Of a stretch of DNA of 64,000 nt, positions 1 through 8,270 are shown piece after piece. Position 1 is the stretch's first letter. Each line of letters starts with the position of its first letter. The notes beneath the pieces were generated by a model that ran no database searches, was not told the DNA's origin, and saw nothing but the letters and a program-made list of their open reading frames with translations. The DNA lies in the NCBI RefSeq assembly GCF_013307435.2, contig NZ_CP102845.1, forward strand, positions 2,974,001-3,038,000, read 5' to 3'. A program made the translations under genes and the position numbers. The stretch comes from Microvirga terrae (GTDB taxonomy: Bacteria; Pseudomonadota; Alphaproteobacteria; Rhizobiales; Beijerinckiaceae).

Positions 1-730
1 CGAAGGGCTGCCCTCCGTGATAGACGCGATCAAGGAGATCGATGAAGCCCTGCCCGACCACCTCCGGAAGCGCCTCGCGGACCGGTTTCCCGATGATGTT
101 CTCGCGGCCGATCAGCTGGAGATAGGCCGCATTCGCCATGGTGAAGACGTGATCCGGCCCGCTGAGAGCGGCCATGAATCCCGGTGCCTGCTGGAACAGC
201 CCCCGCAGGTGCTGGCGCTCCTCGCTCAGAGCATGGTTCGCCTCCTGGACGGCCTGCGCTCTTCGGAACATATCCGTCTCGATCAGGGCGGATGGGCCGG
301 AAGGCAGGACCGTGCTCTTGGCCATGTTCCGCAGCCGGTGAAGCTCGGTCACATCGACCGTGTGCTGGAGAATGAAGGCGGCCTCGCCCTGCTGGTTGAA
401 GAGCGGCGTGTGGGTCGCGCTCCAGTAGCGCTCCTCGAAACCCTGTCCGTTCGGCAACGGAATGGCGTATTCGATCAGCGGCAGATGGTCCGCCACCCGG
501 TCCCGGATGACCTTCTCGAACGATTTGCGCAACTGCCGGTGGCTGGCAGAGTCTGGATCACTGGGAAACGCCTCGAACATGTTTCGCCCGACCAGGTCTT
601 CCCGGCGGCGCATCGTGACCTGGAGATAGGCGTCGTTCATCCCGACGATGGTGAGCGACGGGTCCACCAGCACGTAGGGGTTGGGAGATGCACTGAACAG
701 CGCTTCGAAATCGATCGTCTTCAATCGCAA
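1..730 (-). CDS. PAS domain sensor protein, N-terminal part (runs off window)
   Basis: The reverse strand reads openly from a TTG at 730 (a second TTG lies at 724) to the window edge, so the N-terminal ~243 residues are visible. There are two PAS modules. The first begins near residue 8 (FSASPNPYVLVDPSL) and ends with a PAC-like stretch (TPLFNQQGEAAFILQHTVDV). A linker rich in Gln and Glu leads to a second PAS (GLFQQAPGFMAALSGPDHVF). This arrangement is usual for rhizobial PAS histidine kinases, but no kinase or output domain is in view. An in-frame stop just upstream of the TTG pair rules out a longer protein. No transmembrane segment is seen, so it is probably cytoplasmic. Confidence 0.8.
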   Translation of the reverse strand, partial: MRLKTIDFEALFSASPNPYVLVDPSLTIVGMNDAYLQVTMRRREDLVGRNMFEAFPSDPDSASHRQLRKSFEKVIRDRVADHLPLIEYAIPLPNGQGFEERYWSATHTPLFNQQGEAAFILQHTVDVTELHRLRNMAKSTVLPSGPSALIETDMFRRAQAVQEANHALSEERQHLRGLFQQAPGFMAALSGPDHVFTMANAAYLQLIGRENIIGKPVREALPEVVGQGFIDLLDRVYHGGQPF

Positions 731-859
731 TGCTGGTCAGCCGCCAGCCCCCTCGTTCGTTGTCTCAAAGAGCTGCACCGTATTTAGGTGGCTCTCGGCC
801 GAGTGCCATAGGATGCGACATTCTCCCTGCACCTGTGACCGATCCGTCACTGGGACGGC

Positions 860-889
860 CTAGGGCGTACCCGGCGCGATGCGCCCTAG
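860..889 (-). terminator. Hairpin just downstream of purT
   Basis: The arms CTAGGGCGTA (860-869) and TGCGCCCTAG (880-889) pair over 10 positions with one G-U on the RNA. The hairpin starts one base beyond the purT stop. There is no T-run after it, so it could be a weak terminator or a 3'-end stabiliser. Confidence 0.45.
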
Positions 890-890
890 A

Positions 891-2063
891 TCACTCGCCA
901 TACTTGATTTGGATCCGCGCAGCCGCCTCCCGGGCCCGCTCGCGGGCTTCCTCGACGGTGTCGCCCGATGCCAGGGCGACGCCCATCCGGCGATGCTTGC
1001 GGGTGGTCGGCTTGCCGAAGATGCGCACCTCCACGTCGGAACCCGGCGTCGCCAGAGCGAGGGCCTCCCGCAATCCCTCCATGGTGAAGCGCTCGGCCTC
1101 CCGGTCGGCCAGGATCACCGCCGAGGCCGTTGGACCATGCAGCCGGACCGGCGGGATCGGCAGCCCGAGAACCGCGCGGGCGTGCAGGTCGAATTCCGAC
1201 AGGTTTTGGGACAGGAGCGTCACGAGTCCCGTATCGTGCGGCCGGGGCGAGAGCTCGGAAAAGATCACCTCATCGCGGGTCACGAAGAACTCGACCCCGA
1301 AGATCCCGTATCCGCCCAGGTCGTCTACCACCTTCCTGGCCATCTCCTTGGCGTCGCCGAGCAGCTTCTCGGTCATTGGGGTGGGCTGCCAGGATTCCTG
1401 GTAGTCGCCGCGCTCCTGCCGGTGTCCGATGGGATCGCAGAAGAAGACGCCCTCGCGGGATCGGATCGTCAGCAGCGTAATCTCGTACTCGAAGGCAACG
1501 AATTCCTCGACGATGACCTTCTTCCGGTCGCCGCGCATGTTCGCGACCGCATCGTTCCAGGCCTGCTCGAGCTGATCGGCCGTGCGCACCGTGCTCTGCC
1601 CCTTGCCGGACGAGGACATGACCGGCTTGATCACGCAGGGCAGGCCAGTGTGCTCGGCCCCGGCCTTCACCTCCTCCAGGCTCTCGGCATAGCGGTACCT
1701 GGACGTGCGCAGGCCGAGCTCGGTGGCGGCGAGCTCCCGGATGCGGTCGCGGTTCATGGTCAGCGAGGCGGCTCGGGCCGAGGGGACGACCGTAAAGCCT
1801 TCGGCCTCGAATTCCTGCAGGACCTCCGTGCGGATCGCTTCGATCTCCGGGACGATGAAATCCGGCCGATGCTTCTCGATGGCGGCCCTGAGGGCATCAG
1901 CATCGAGCATGGAGAAGACCTCAGTCTCGTCCGCCACCTGCATGGCCGGTGCGTTCGCATAACTGTCGCAGGCAACCACGTGGCAGCCGTACCGCTTGGT
2001 CGAGATCACGAACTCCTTTCCGAGTTCGCCGGATCCGAGAAGGAGAATCTTGGCTGTGTACAC
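891..2063 (-). CDS. purT: Formate-dependent phosphoribosylglycinamide formyltransferase (GAR transformylase 2)
   Basis: PurT uses formate and ATP to formylate glycinamide ribonucleotide, the third step of de novo purine synthesis, in the cytoplasm. The N-terminus carries the nucleotide-fold motif ILLLGSGELGKEF. A central ATP-grasp domain follows (PCVIKPVMSSSGKGQS, then VEEFVAFEYEITLL and FSELSPRPHDTGLVTL). I start it at the GTG at 2063, giving 390 residues against about 392 for the family; GAAAGG lies 6 bases upstream. The frame stays open to 2285, but that extension does not resemble the family. It is monocistronic as far as can be seen. The window also holds purine salvage genes at 8271-17117. 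Confidence 0.95.
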   Translation of the reverse strand: MYTAKILLLGSGELGKEFVISTKRYGCHVVACDSYANAPAMQVADETEVFSMLDADALRAAIEKHRPDFIVPEIEAIRTEVLQEFEAEGFTVVPSARAASLTMNRDRIRELAATELGLRTSRYRYAESLEEVKAGAEHTGLPCVIKPVMSSSGKGQSTVRTADQLEQAWNDAVANMRGDRKKVIVEEFVAFEYEITLLTIRSREGVFFCDPIGHRQERGDYQESWQPTPMTEKLLGDAKEMARKVVDDLGGYGIFGVEFFVTRDEVIFSELSPRPHDTGLVTLLSQNLSEFDLHARAVLGLPIPPVRLHGPTASAVILADREAERFTMEGLREALALATPGSDVEVRIFGKPTTRKHRRMGVALASGDTVEEARERAREAAARIQIKYGE

Positions 2064-2453
2064 GGGGATGCCTTTCGTTGATGGCTGGGAGCTTGTGTCC
2101 GGATAACGATGCGCAGGACCTGGTCCGTCGATCGCGCGGAACAGGCAGTGCCCTGAATCACCAATGGACGACAGGAGCCGTCCGGTCGAGTCCCGGCACA
2201 GTCCGTCAGGGCTCGGACCGGACTGGTCTGCACAAGATAGCGTCGGACCCGCGTCCTCGCGACCGCTGAATGGCCGAAACGTCATGCTTTCGGCATTTTA
2301 GCGGCGTGTCATGGATCAAGTTTCTCCGGGTTAGCGTTCAACAGCAACGGCAGAAACTGGCTTCGCTTGCGTTGGATGCAGCCCTGCCGTCTCAATCGCG
2401 CATTACGCAATCGGAAGTTCAATGGGTTAAGGGGTCTGCGCAGGAGAAACCCA
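2064..2453. other. Intergenic region between divergent purT and small basic protein gene
   Basis: This 390-base divergent gap should hold the promoters of both flanking genes. I see a Shine-Dalgarno AGGAG at 2442 for the right-hand gene. I found no convincing riboswitch, tRNA or strong palindrome. The open frames crossing it are extensions or shadows. Confidence 0.6.
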
Positions 2454-2759
2454 ATGCTTGCCAAGAAGAAACCGTCCGAGAGCCGGCATCGGCGCGTCAC
2501 CCGGGTCGAACCTCCGGTCCTCGAGGAGGCGATTGTCGCCGCCCAGGGCCTGACGGATGACATCGACAGTCAGGTTGAGATCGCCGCGCAGCTGATGGGG
2601 CTGCCGCAGGAAGAAGTCCGCCCTGTGGTGCTGAAGACCCCGGCCCAGCCGCGCCGTCCCGAGCGGATGCCCGAACGCATGATCATGCCCGAGCGCAGCG
2701 ACGGGCCCAAGGTCGTGGTGGTGGAGCGCAAGCGCCCGCGCCTCGTCATGCCGCGATAA
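2454..2759 (+). CDS. Small basic protein of unknown function
   Basis: This encodes 101 residues from ATG 2454, with AGGAG 8 bases upstream. The N-terminus is Lys/Arg-rich (MLAKKKPSESRHRR). A short acidic helical segment in the middle (about residues 25-55) is followed by a Pro/Arg-rich tail ending KRPRLVMPR. There is no signal peptide or membrane helix. I do not recognise a family. The high basic content suggests nucleic acid or ribosome contact, but that is inference only. The codon use matches its neighbours and the ribosome site is good, so I regard it as a real gene. Confidence 0.7.
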   Translation: MLAKKKPSESRHRRVTRVEPPVLEEAIVAAQGLTDDIDSQVEIAAQLMGLPQEEVRPVVLKTPAQPRRPERMPERMIMPERSDGPKVVVVERKRPRLVMPR

Positions 2760-2849
2760 GTTCTCTATCCTGCCAGCCCGTCCGGATGCGCCGCACGACG
2801 GCTTCGTCCTCCATGCCCCATTGCCGCCGTCCCGCGGGATTGTCCCACC

Positions 2850-3776
2850 ATGGTCAAAGGTATTCTTCTCGCTTTCCTTGCCTTTGCCGTATTTGCATGG
2901 GGCGATGCCGTCGTGAAGGAGATCGGGCATGGGCTTGATCCCTTCGAAGTGACCTTCTTCGGCTATCTCATCCCGCTTCTCCTGTCGCCCGTCTTCATGA
3001 AGAGCGGCGACAGGATCGTCGATCTGGTGCGCTGGAACCGGCCCTGGCTCATGGGGCTCAGAGTCTTCCTGATCGCCGCGACCACGCCATTCAGCGTCAT
3101 GGCGTTCCGGAGCCTGCCCTTTGCGGAAGCTTTTGCCCTTCTGTTTCTCATGCCGAGCCTCGTCACGGTGCTCTCCATCCTCGTGCTCAAGGAGCATGTC
3201 AGGTGGCGGCGCGGACTCGCCGTCTGCGCGGCCTTTATCGGCGTGCTGATCATCGTACGCCCCGGGTTCAAGGAGTTTCTCCCGGGCCACCTGGCCGCGC
3301 TCGCGACCGCTCTGTGCGCCGCGGGCGGGGTCATCACGGGCCGGATGATCGGGCATACGGAGAAACGCTTCACCCTGATCGGAACCGTCTTTCTGGCCAC
3401 GACCGTTCTGGCGGGACTTCTGATGATCCCGGGTTTTGCCTGGCCCACCGGCCATCAATGGGTGCTGCTGCTTTCCTTCGCGGCGACAGCCTTCGTCGCG
3501 CAGGCGCTGTTCATCATTGCGACCCTGTACGCTCCGGCCGACCGGCTGGGAGCGGCCCAGTACAGCCAGATTCTTTGGGCTTTGGCCATCGGAGCGCTGT
3601 TCTTCGATGAATGGCCGGACGCTCTGGCCTTGGTCGGCATCTTCATCGTCGTGGCGGCCGGATTGTTCATCTTCGCCCGGGAGCAGACCCTCAAGCGGGA
3701 TCAGCCTCGGACGTCCGCGCCCGCCGAGGCTGTCCCGACCGGACCAGCTGCACCTTCCCTGCCCGGCCGACGCTGA
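2850..3776 (+). CDS. DMT superfamily (EamA) transporter
   Basis: This is a 308-residue inner-membrane protein with about ten hydrophobic helices arranged as two EamA repeats. The first covers roughly residues 5-135 and the second 145-285. The first repeat ends with the typical EamA pattern of a helix, a short basic loop (KEHVRWRRG), then another helix. Members of this drug/metabolite superfamily mostly export small metabolites or amino acids; the substrate cannot be read from the sequence. The C-terminal 25 residues are a hydrophilic Ala/Pro tail. It stands alone, about 100 bases ahead of the polyketide operon. The gap does not exclude co-transcription, so it could export that product. Confidence 0.9.
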   Translation: MVKGILLAFLAFAVFAWGDAVVKEIGHGLDPFEVTFFGYLIPLLLSPVFMKSGDRIVDLVRWNRPWLMGLRVFLIAATTPFSVMAFRSLPFAEAFALLFLMPSLVTVLSILVLKEHVRWRRGLAVCAAFIGVLIIVRPGFKEFLPGHLAALATALCAAGGVITGRMIGHTEKRFTLIGTVFLATTVLAGLLMIPGFAWPTGHQWVLLLSFAATAFVAQALFIIATLYAPADRLGAAQYSQILWALAIGALFFDEWPDALALVGIFIVVAAGLFIFAREQTLKRDQPRTSAPAEAVPTGPAAPSLPGRR

Positions 3777-3884
3777 CCAGGGTGCGACTTCTGCGCCAAC
3801 CTCGTTTTCTCCACCCAATGCCGCCCTATCTCCGCCTGAAGGGCTCTGATCGCTCAACGTCCGGGCCAGAGCCGAGGGTGACAG

Positions 3885-4976
3885 GTGGTTTCCTTGGCAG
3901 GCGCGTATATCAACCGGATCGGCACTGCCGTCCCGCAGCATGACGTCCATCAGACCTTCATCGGCTTCGTGGACCAGTTTCTCCCCGATCGAAAAAACAA
4001 GCTGATCTTCCGCCGCATGGTTCAGCGGTCGGGCATCGAACATCGCTACTCAACCTTGCCTCCGAGCGAGAACCTCGAGGCCGCAGCCGATCGGGAGGGC
4101 TTCTTCCGTCCCGGACAGTTCGCCGGGACGGGCGCCCGGATGGAGCGTTTCGAGACCCATGCCGTCGATCTCGCTCAGCAGGCCATCGAGGCGCTCGAGC
4201 TGAACGAGGGCCTTTCCACCCTCACCCATATGGTGGTGGCATCCTGCACCGGCTTCACCGCTCCGGGGCTCGATCAGCAGATCATGGAGCGTTTGGGGCT
4301 CAACCCCTCCATCGAGCGGACCATGGTCGGCTTCATGGGCTGCGCCGCTGCCGTGAATGCCCTAAAGGTGGCTCATCACATCGTCCGGTCCGAACCAGAG
4401 GCCCGGGTTTTGGTGGTCAACCTGGAGCTCTGCACGCTCCATCTTCAGGAGACCTCCGATCTCGAGGTGATCCTCAGCGCCCTGCTCTTCGGCGACGGCT
4501 GCGCGGCGAGCCTTGTATCGGCGGAGCCGCAAGGCATCGCGCTCAGGGATTTCCGCGTCGCGACGATCCCGGACACCCGCGACCTGATCACCTGGCGGAT
4601 CGGCGATGCCGGGTTCGAGATGAGCCTGTCCGGAGAGGTCCCGCAGCAGATCACGAAGGCGCTGCGCCAAGAGGCCACCCGCAACGACCTGGGTGGCATC
4701 CTTCGTGGCCAGCACAAGGACGACTTCGATCTTTGGGCCGTCCACGCCGGCGGGCGAACGATCCTCGACGCGGTCGAACAGGGCCTCGACCTCGCCCCGG
4801 ACGCCCTGCATTGGTCGCGCGGCGTGCTGCGGGACTTCGGCAACATGTCCTCGGCCACGCTGATGTTCGTCCTGGGCCGGATCATGCAGGGCGCTCCCTC
4901 GAGCTCGAACGGTTTCGGCATGGCGTTCGGACCGGGTTTGGTGGCCGAGACCTTCCGCTTCACCCTTGCCGGATAG
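3885..4976 (+). CDS. Type III polyketide synthase (chalcone/stilbene synthase family)
   Basis: A homodimeric thiolase-fold enzyme that extends an acyl-CoA starter with malonyl-CoA and cyclises the chain. The full Cys-His-Asn triad is present: Cys121 in VASCTGFTAPGLD, His287 in WAVHAGGRTIL and Asn320 in FGNMSSATLMFVL. The family GFGPG-like loop appears as AFGPGLVAE near residue 348. The start is a GTG at 3885 with GAGGG about 7 bases upstream, giving 363 residues. It leads a four-gene operon with methyltransferases and a flavoprotein, 8 bases before the next start. The set resembles Streptomyces srsABC, whose synthase makes alkylresorcinols. Starter unit and product here are unknown. Confidence 0.95.
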   Translation: MVSLAGAYINRIGTAVPQHDVHQTFIGFVDQFLPDRKNKLIFRRMVQRSGIEHRYSTLPPSENLEAAADREGFFRPGQFAGTGARMERFETHAVDLAQQAIEALELNEGLSTLTHMVVASCTGFTAPGLDQQIMERLGLNPSIERTMVGFMGCAAAVNALKVAHHIVRSEPEARVLVVNLELCTLHLQETSDLEVILSALLFGDGCAASLVSAEPQGIALRDFRVATIPDTRDLITWRIGDAGFEMSLSGEVPQQITKALRQEATRNDLGGILRGQHKDDFDLWAVHAGGRTILDAVEQGLDLAPDALHWSRGVLRDFGNMSSATLMFVLGRIMQGAPSSSNGFGMAFGPGLVAETFRFTLAG

Positions 4977-4984
4977 AGGCTCCC

Positions 4985-5698
4985 ATGAGCCGGAGTTTCG
5001 CCCAGCGCAGCCCCGAGACGGAATGGATGGACACCGAGTCCGTCAGCCTCGACGATTACCGAGCCTGCCTGAAGGATCTGGCGACGGTCAATGTCGTCAC
5101 CATGACCCATGGACCCGTCCTGAAATGGCTCGACCACGCTACCCGTCGCCTGAATCCCGATGGCCGCGTGACGATCCTGGACGTCGGCTATGGATACGGG
5201 GATCTGCTGCGCCGGATCCATGCCTGGAGCCGGCGCCGGAGCCGCCCCGTGGACCTGATCGGGGTCGATCTCAACCCCATGAGCGAGCCGATTGCGCGCG
5301 CCGCGACCCCTGCCGACGTCCTCATCGATTTCCGGACCGGCAATGTGTTCGATTTTCGGCCTGAGCAGCCCATCGACTTCATCATCTGCTCGCAGACGAC
5401 ACACCACATGTCGGACCACGAGGTCGCGGGCTTCGTGCGCTGGATGGAGCGGACCGCCGCACGCGGCTGGTTCATCGCCGACCTCCACCGCCATCCGATC
5501 CCATTCCATTTCTTCCGCGCTCTCTCCTGGGCGGCGCGTTGGCACCGCTTCGTCCGGCACGACGGGCCGATCTCGATCGCTCGCAGCTTCCGCCGGAAGG
5601 ACTGGGAGCAGATCCTGGCTACAGCCGGGCTCGAACCCGGGGCGGCCCGGATCCGCTGGTATCCCTCCTTCCGCCTCTGCGTGAGCCGGTTAAAATGA
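4985..5698 (+). CDS. Class I SAM-dependent methyltransferase of the PKS operon
   Basis: This encodes 237 residues from ATG 4985. SAM-binding motif I is at residues 64-72 (ILDVGYGYGD), followed by an acidic second strand (LIGVDLNPMS) and motif II/III (FIICSQTTHHMSD). The middle of the protein carries aromatic-rich helices (PFHFFRALSWAARWHRF) that could line a hydrophobic substrate pocket. It sits 8 bases after the polyketide synthase and overlaps the next gene by ATGA, so the genes are translationally coupled. O- or C-methylation of the polyketide-derived ring is the natural inference. The frame is open much further upstream, inside the synthase gene, but the ATG at 4985 fits the family length. 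Confidence 0.9.
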   Translation: MSRSFAQRSPETEWMDTESVSLDDYRACLKDLATVNVVTMTHGPVLKWLDHATRRLNPDGRVTILDVGYGYGDLLRRIHAWSRRRSRPVDLIGVDLNPMSEPIARAATPADVLIDFRTGNVFDFRPEQPIDFIICSQTTHHMSDHEVAGFVRWMERTAARGWFIADLHRHPIPFHFFRALSWAARWHRFVRHDGPISIARSFRRKDWEQILATAGLEPGAARIRWYPSFRLCVSRLK

Positions 5699-6849
5699 AC
5701 AGCGGATGCGTCGAGGAGATCGTGATCGTCGGCGGCGGTCTGGCTGGCGCGTCGGCAGCCTGCATCCTGGCCGAGGCTGGACGTCCGGTCCTTCTGCTGG
5801 AACGCGATGCGGAGCCCCGGCACAAGGTCTGCGGCGAGTTTCTGAGCATCGAGGCACAGACGTATCTGGCCCGCCTCGGCGTCGACCTCGACGGCCTCGG
5901 AGCAAGCCGGATCTCGCGCCTGCGCCTCGTCCGCAAGCGCGGCGCGACGGAGGTCTGCCTGCCTTTCGTGGCCAGAGGATTGTCCCGAAAGGTCCTGGAC
6001 GAGGCCCTGCTGTTTCAGGCCCGCTCCCGAGGGGCTCGGATCGTCCGAGGCGAGCCTGTCAGGTCCATTTCGGTCGATCGGTCGGCGGCTCAGATCGAGG
6101 TTGACGCCGGCGGGCCGATCATCGCGGACAGCGTTTTCCTGGCGACGGGAAAGCATGACGTGAGAGGTGTGAAACGACCGACGGCGAATACCACGGGCGA
6201 TCTCATCGGCTTCAAGCTGCATTACAGACTGACCGACGACCAGCAGCGGGCGCTTCAAAGCTTCGTCGAGGTCATCCTCTTCTCCGGCGGATATGCCGGA
6301 CTTCAGATGATCGAGCAGGACATTGCCAATCTCTGCCTCGTCGTGTCCCGCCAACGGTTCGAGGAACTCGGCAGGCGTTGGGATCCCCTCATCGCCGACA
6401 TGGCGGATGAGTGTCCGCATCTGGCCGAGCGCCTGCAAGGCGCGCAACCGCTCTACACGCGCCCGTTGTCGATCTTTCAGATTCCCTATGGCTTCCTCCA
6501 TGCCCCGGATGAAAGCGAGCCGCAGGGCTTGTACCGCCTGGGCGACCAGGTCGGGGTCATTCCCTCGTTTACCGGGGAAGGCACGTCGATAGCCCTGCAC
6601 AGCGGGTGCCTGGCCGCCGCGATCCATCTTTCCCATGGCAGGGCCAGCTCGATCTTTCACCATCGGGTCCGATCCGACATCAGGCGCTCGATCCGGCTGG
6701 CCTCCACCTTGAACCGCGTGGTGCGACATGCGGCAGGCCAGCAGGCGGCGTTCCATCTGAGCCGGATCTGGCCTGACGCCATGCGGCATGTGACGACCCT
6801 GACGCGCGTGCAGGAGATCGCCATGACCCGCGCGCTGACCGCCTCATGA
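5695..6849 (+). CDS. FAD-dependent oxidoreductase of the PKS operon
   Basis: This is a 384-residue flavoprotein of the geranylgeranyl reductase/aromatic hydroxylase superfamily. The dinucleotide motif GGGLAGASAA lies at residues 13-22 and ends in the acidic Glu36 (LLLERD) that binds FAD ribose. RHKVCGEFLS at 42-51 is the usual second signature of this branch. GDQVGVIPSFTGEG in the last third matches the FAD pyrophosphate-binding GD motif. In the Streptomyces srs cluster the equivalent protein hydroxylates the phenolic ring toward a quinone; ring hydroxylation, or alternatively double-bond reduction, is inferred here. It overlaps both neighbouring genes by 4 bases (ATGA). Confidence 0.9.
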   Translation: MNSGCVEEIVIVGGGLAGASAACILAEAGRPVLLLERDAEPRHKVCGEFLSIEAQTYLARLGVDLDGLGASRISRLRLVRKRGATEVCLPFVARGLSRKVLDEALLFQARSRGARIVRGEPVRSISVDRSAAQIEVDAGGPIIADSVFLATGKHDVRGVKRPTANTTGDLIGFKLHYRLTDDQQRALQSFVEVILFSGGYAGLQMIEQDIANLCLVVSRQRFEELGRRWDPLIADMADECPHLAERLQGAQPLYTRPLSIFQIPYGFLHAPDESEPQGLYRLGDQVGVIPSFTGEGTSIALHSGCLAAAIHLSHGRASSIFHHRVRSDIRRSIRLASTLNRVVRHAAGQQAAFHLSRIWPDAMRHVTTLTRVQEIAMTRALTAS

Positions 6850-7703
6850 TCATCCCCCGGAAGCCGCAATCGTCCGAAGCGGTCGCGGATCATTACGACG
6901 AGCTCGATCCGTTCTACCGTGAAATCTGGGGTGAGCACGTCCATCATGGCCTCTGGACGACGGGCCGTGAAACGGTGGATCAGGCCGTGGAGGCGCTGAT
7001 CGCCCACCTTGCCGACGCCTTGGCGCTCGCGCCGGCACAGCACGTCTGCGACGTCGGTTGCGGCTATGGCGCGACGGCCGAATGGCTCGTCCGGCATCAT
7101 GGTGTCCGGGTCACTGGGGTCACCCTTTCGGCCGCCCAGCTCCGGCGTGCGGAACAGCGCGCAGACGGATTGCCCGGCCTCCATTTCCGGCGGCAGGACT
7201 GGCTCGCGAACACGTTCGAGAATGGTGCATTCGACCATGTGATCGCCATCGAGAGCTCAGAGCACATGCCGGACAAGCAGCGGTTCTTCGACGAGGCGTA
7301 TCGAACCCTGAAGCCAGGCGGCCGGCTTGCCGTCTGTGCCTGGCTGGCCCGCGACCGGCCGCCTCGCTGGGAGGAACGCCTCCTGCTGGAACCGATCTGT
7401 CGCGAGGGCCGCCTGCCCGGCATGGGGACGGAGGCGGAGTATCGGGTCTGGGCCGGAAAAGCCGGCTTCTCCGTGGACGGCTTCGAGGATCTCAGTCGCA
7501 GGGTGAGGCGCACCTGGTCGCTCTGCGCCGGTCGGGTGGCGACGAAGCTCCTGACCCGATCGGATTACAGGCGCTATCTGCTCGATGCGCGCTCCAAGAA
7601 CCGCGTTTTCGCCTTGAGCCTTCCCCGGATCTGGCTCGCCTATCTCACCGGATCGATGCGCTACGGGTTCCTGACGGCCCACAAGGTGCCGGACCGCGCC
7701 TGA
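6846..7703 (+). CDS. SAM-dependent methyltransferase, tocopherol-methyltransferase-like
   Basis: This is the last gene of the operon, with 285 residues and a start overlapping the oxidoreductase stop (ATGA). The N-terminal pattern with YDELDPFYREIWGEHVHHG (residues 18-35) is typical of gamma-tocopherol and sterol type methyltransferases. Motif I is VCDVGCGYGATAEWL at 67-81 and a post-I acidic/aromatic region follows (AIESSEHM). Relatives methylate prenylated or alkylated rings and small isoprenoids. A second, structurally distinct methyltransferase suggests the product is methylated twice, at chemically different positions. No gene for a starter acyl-CoA ligase or acyl carrier protein is in the operon. 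Confidence 0.92.
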   Translation: MIIPRKPQSSEAVADHYDELDPFYREIWGEHVHHGLWTTGRETVDQAVEALIAHLADALALAPAQHVCDVGCGYGATAEWLVRHHGVRVTGVTLSAAQLRRAEQRADGLPGLHFRRQDWLANTFENGAFDHVIAIESSEHMPDKQRFFDEAYRTLKPGGRLAVCAWLARDRPPRWEERLLLEPICREGRLPGMGTEAEYRVWAGKAGFSVDGFEDLSRRVRRTWSLCAGRVATKLLTRSDYRRYLLDARSKNRVFALSLPRIWLAYLTGSMRYGFLTAHKVPDRA

Positions 7704-7705
7704 CC

Positions 7706-8233
7706 TCAGACCTGGCGCGCCGCCCTGGCAAGTTGATCCGCGGTCTCGGCTGCCCCCATGGCACCGGCGAGCGCTTCGGCCGTGAGGCCGCCTGCATCCG
7801 TCGCCTGGGGATTCGCACCCCGTGCGAGAAGCACATCGACGATCTCGGTGCGATTGAACATGGCGGCGACCATGAGCGGGGTCTTGCCGTCTTCGCTGCG
7901 CCCGTTGGCGTCTGCGCCACCGTCCAGCAGGCACTGAACCGTGGCCATGTCGCCCTTGAAGGCGGCGCCGGCGAGTGGCGTCTGGCCGCGATCGTTGGCG
8001 AGTTCCGGATCCGCTCCATGCGCAAGCAGCACCCGCACCGCGTCCACATGGCCGTGATAGCTCGCGAGCATCAGGAGCGAGTCCCCTTTCTCGTTGCGCA
8101 GGTTCGGCGGCAATCCCATGCGCAGCAAGTCCCCGAGTTCCTGTGCCTGTCCGGCTCTCGCATGCTGGAACACCCGCTGGGCGAACGCGATCGTCTCTTC
8201 GTCCAGTTCAGGCTTGGGCGGTCCATTCTGCAT
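7706..8233 (-). CDS. Ankyrin repeat protein
   Basis: This encodes 175 residues with four to five ankyrin repeats between about residues 35 and 160. The diagnostic turns are visible: GDSLLMLASYHGHVD, GQTPLAGAAFKGDM, GKTPLMVAAMFNRTE and the TPL-like caps between helices. The first ~30 residues (PKPELDEETIAFAQRVFQ) are a helical cap. Such small ankyrin proteins act as protein-binding scaffolds; the partner is unknown. The gene is convergent with the polyketide operon, and the two stops are only 2 bases apart. No signal peptide is seen, so it is likely cytoplasmic. Confidence 0.9.
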   Translation of the reverse strand: MQNGPPKPELDEETIAFAQRVFQHARAGQAQELGDLLRMGLPPNLRNEKGDSLLMLASYHGHVDAVRVLLAHGADPELANDRGQTPLAGAAFKGDMATVQCLLDGGADANGRSEDGKTPLMVAAMFNRTEIVDVLLARGANPQATDAGGLTAEALAGAMGAAETADQLARAARQV

Positions 8234-8270
8234 CGTGCTCTCCGGGTTCCGCCTGCGGACGGATCATGCG

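Noticed and set aside
2064..2285. Longer purT start at 2285
   Set aside because: The added 74 residues do not match PurT; the GTG at 2063 gives the family length.
2427..4043. A 538-residue open frame on the reverse strand, antisense to the DMT and PKS genes
   Set aside because: Very charged and repetitive, no motif, and covered by well-supported genes on the other strand; a typical high-GC shadow.
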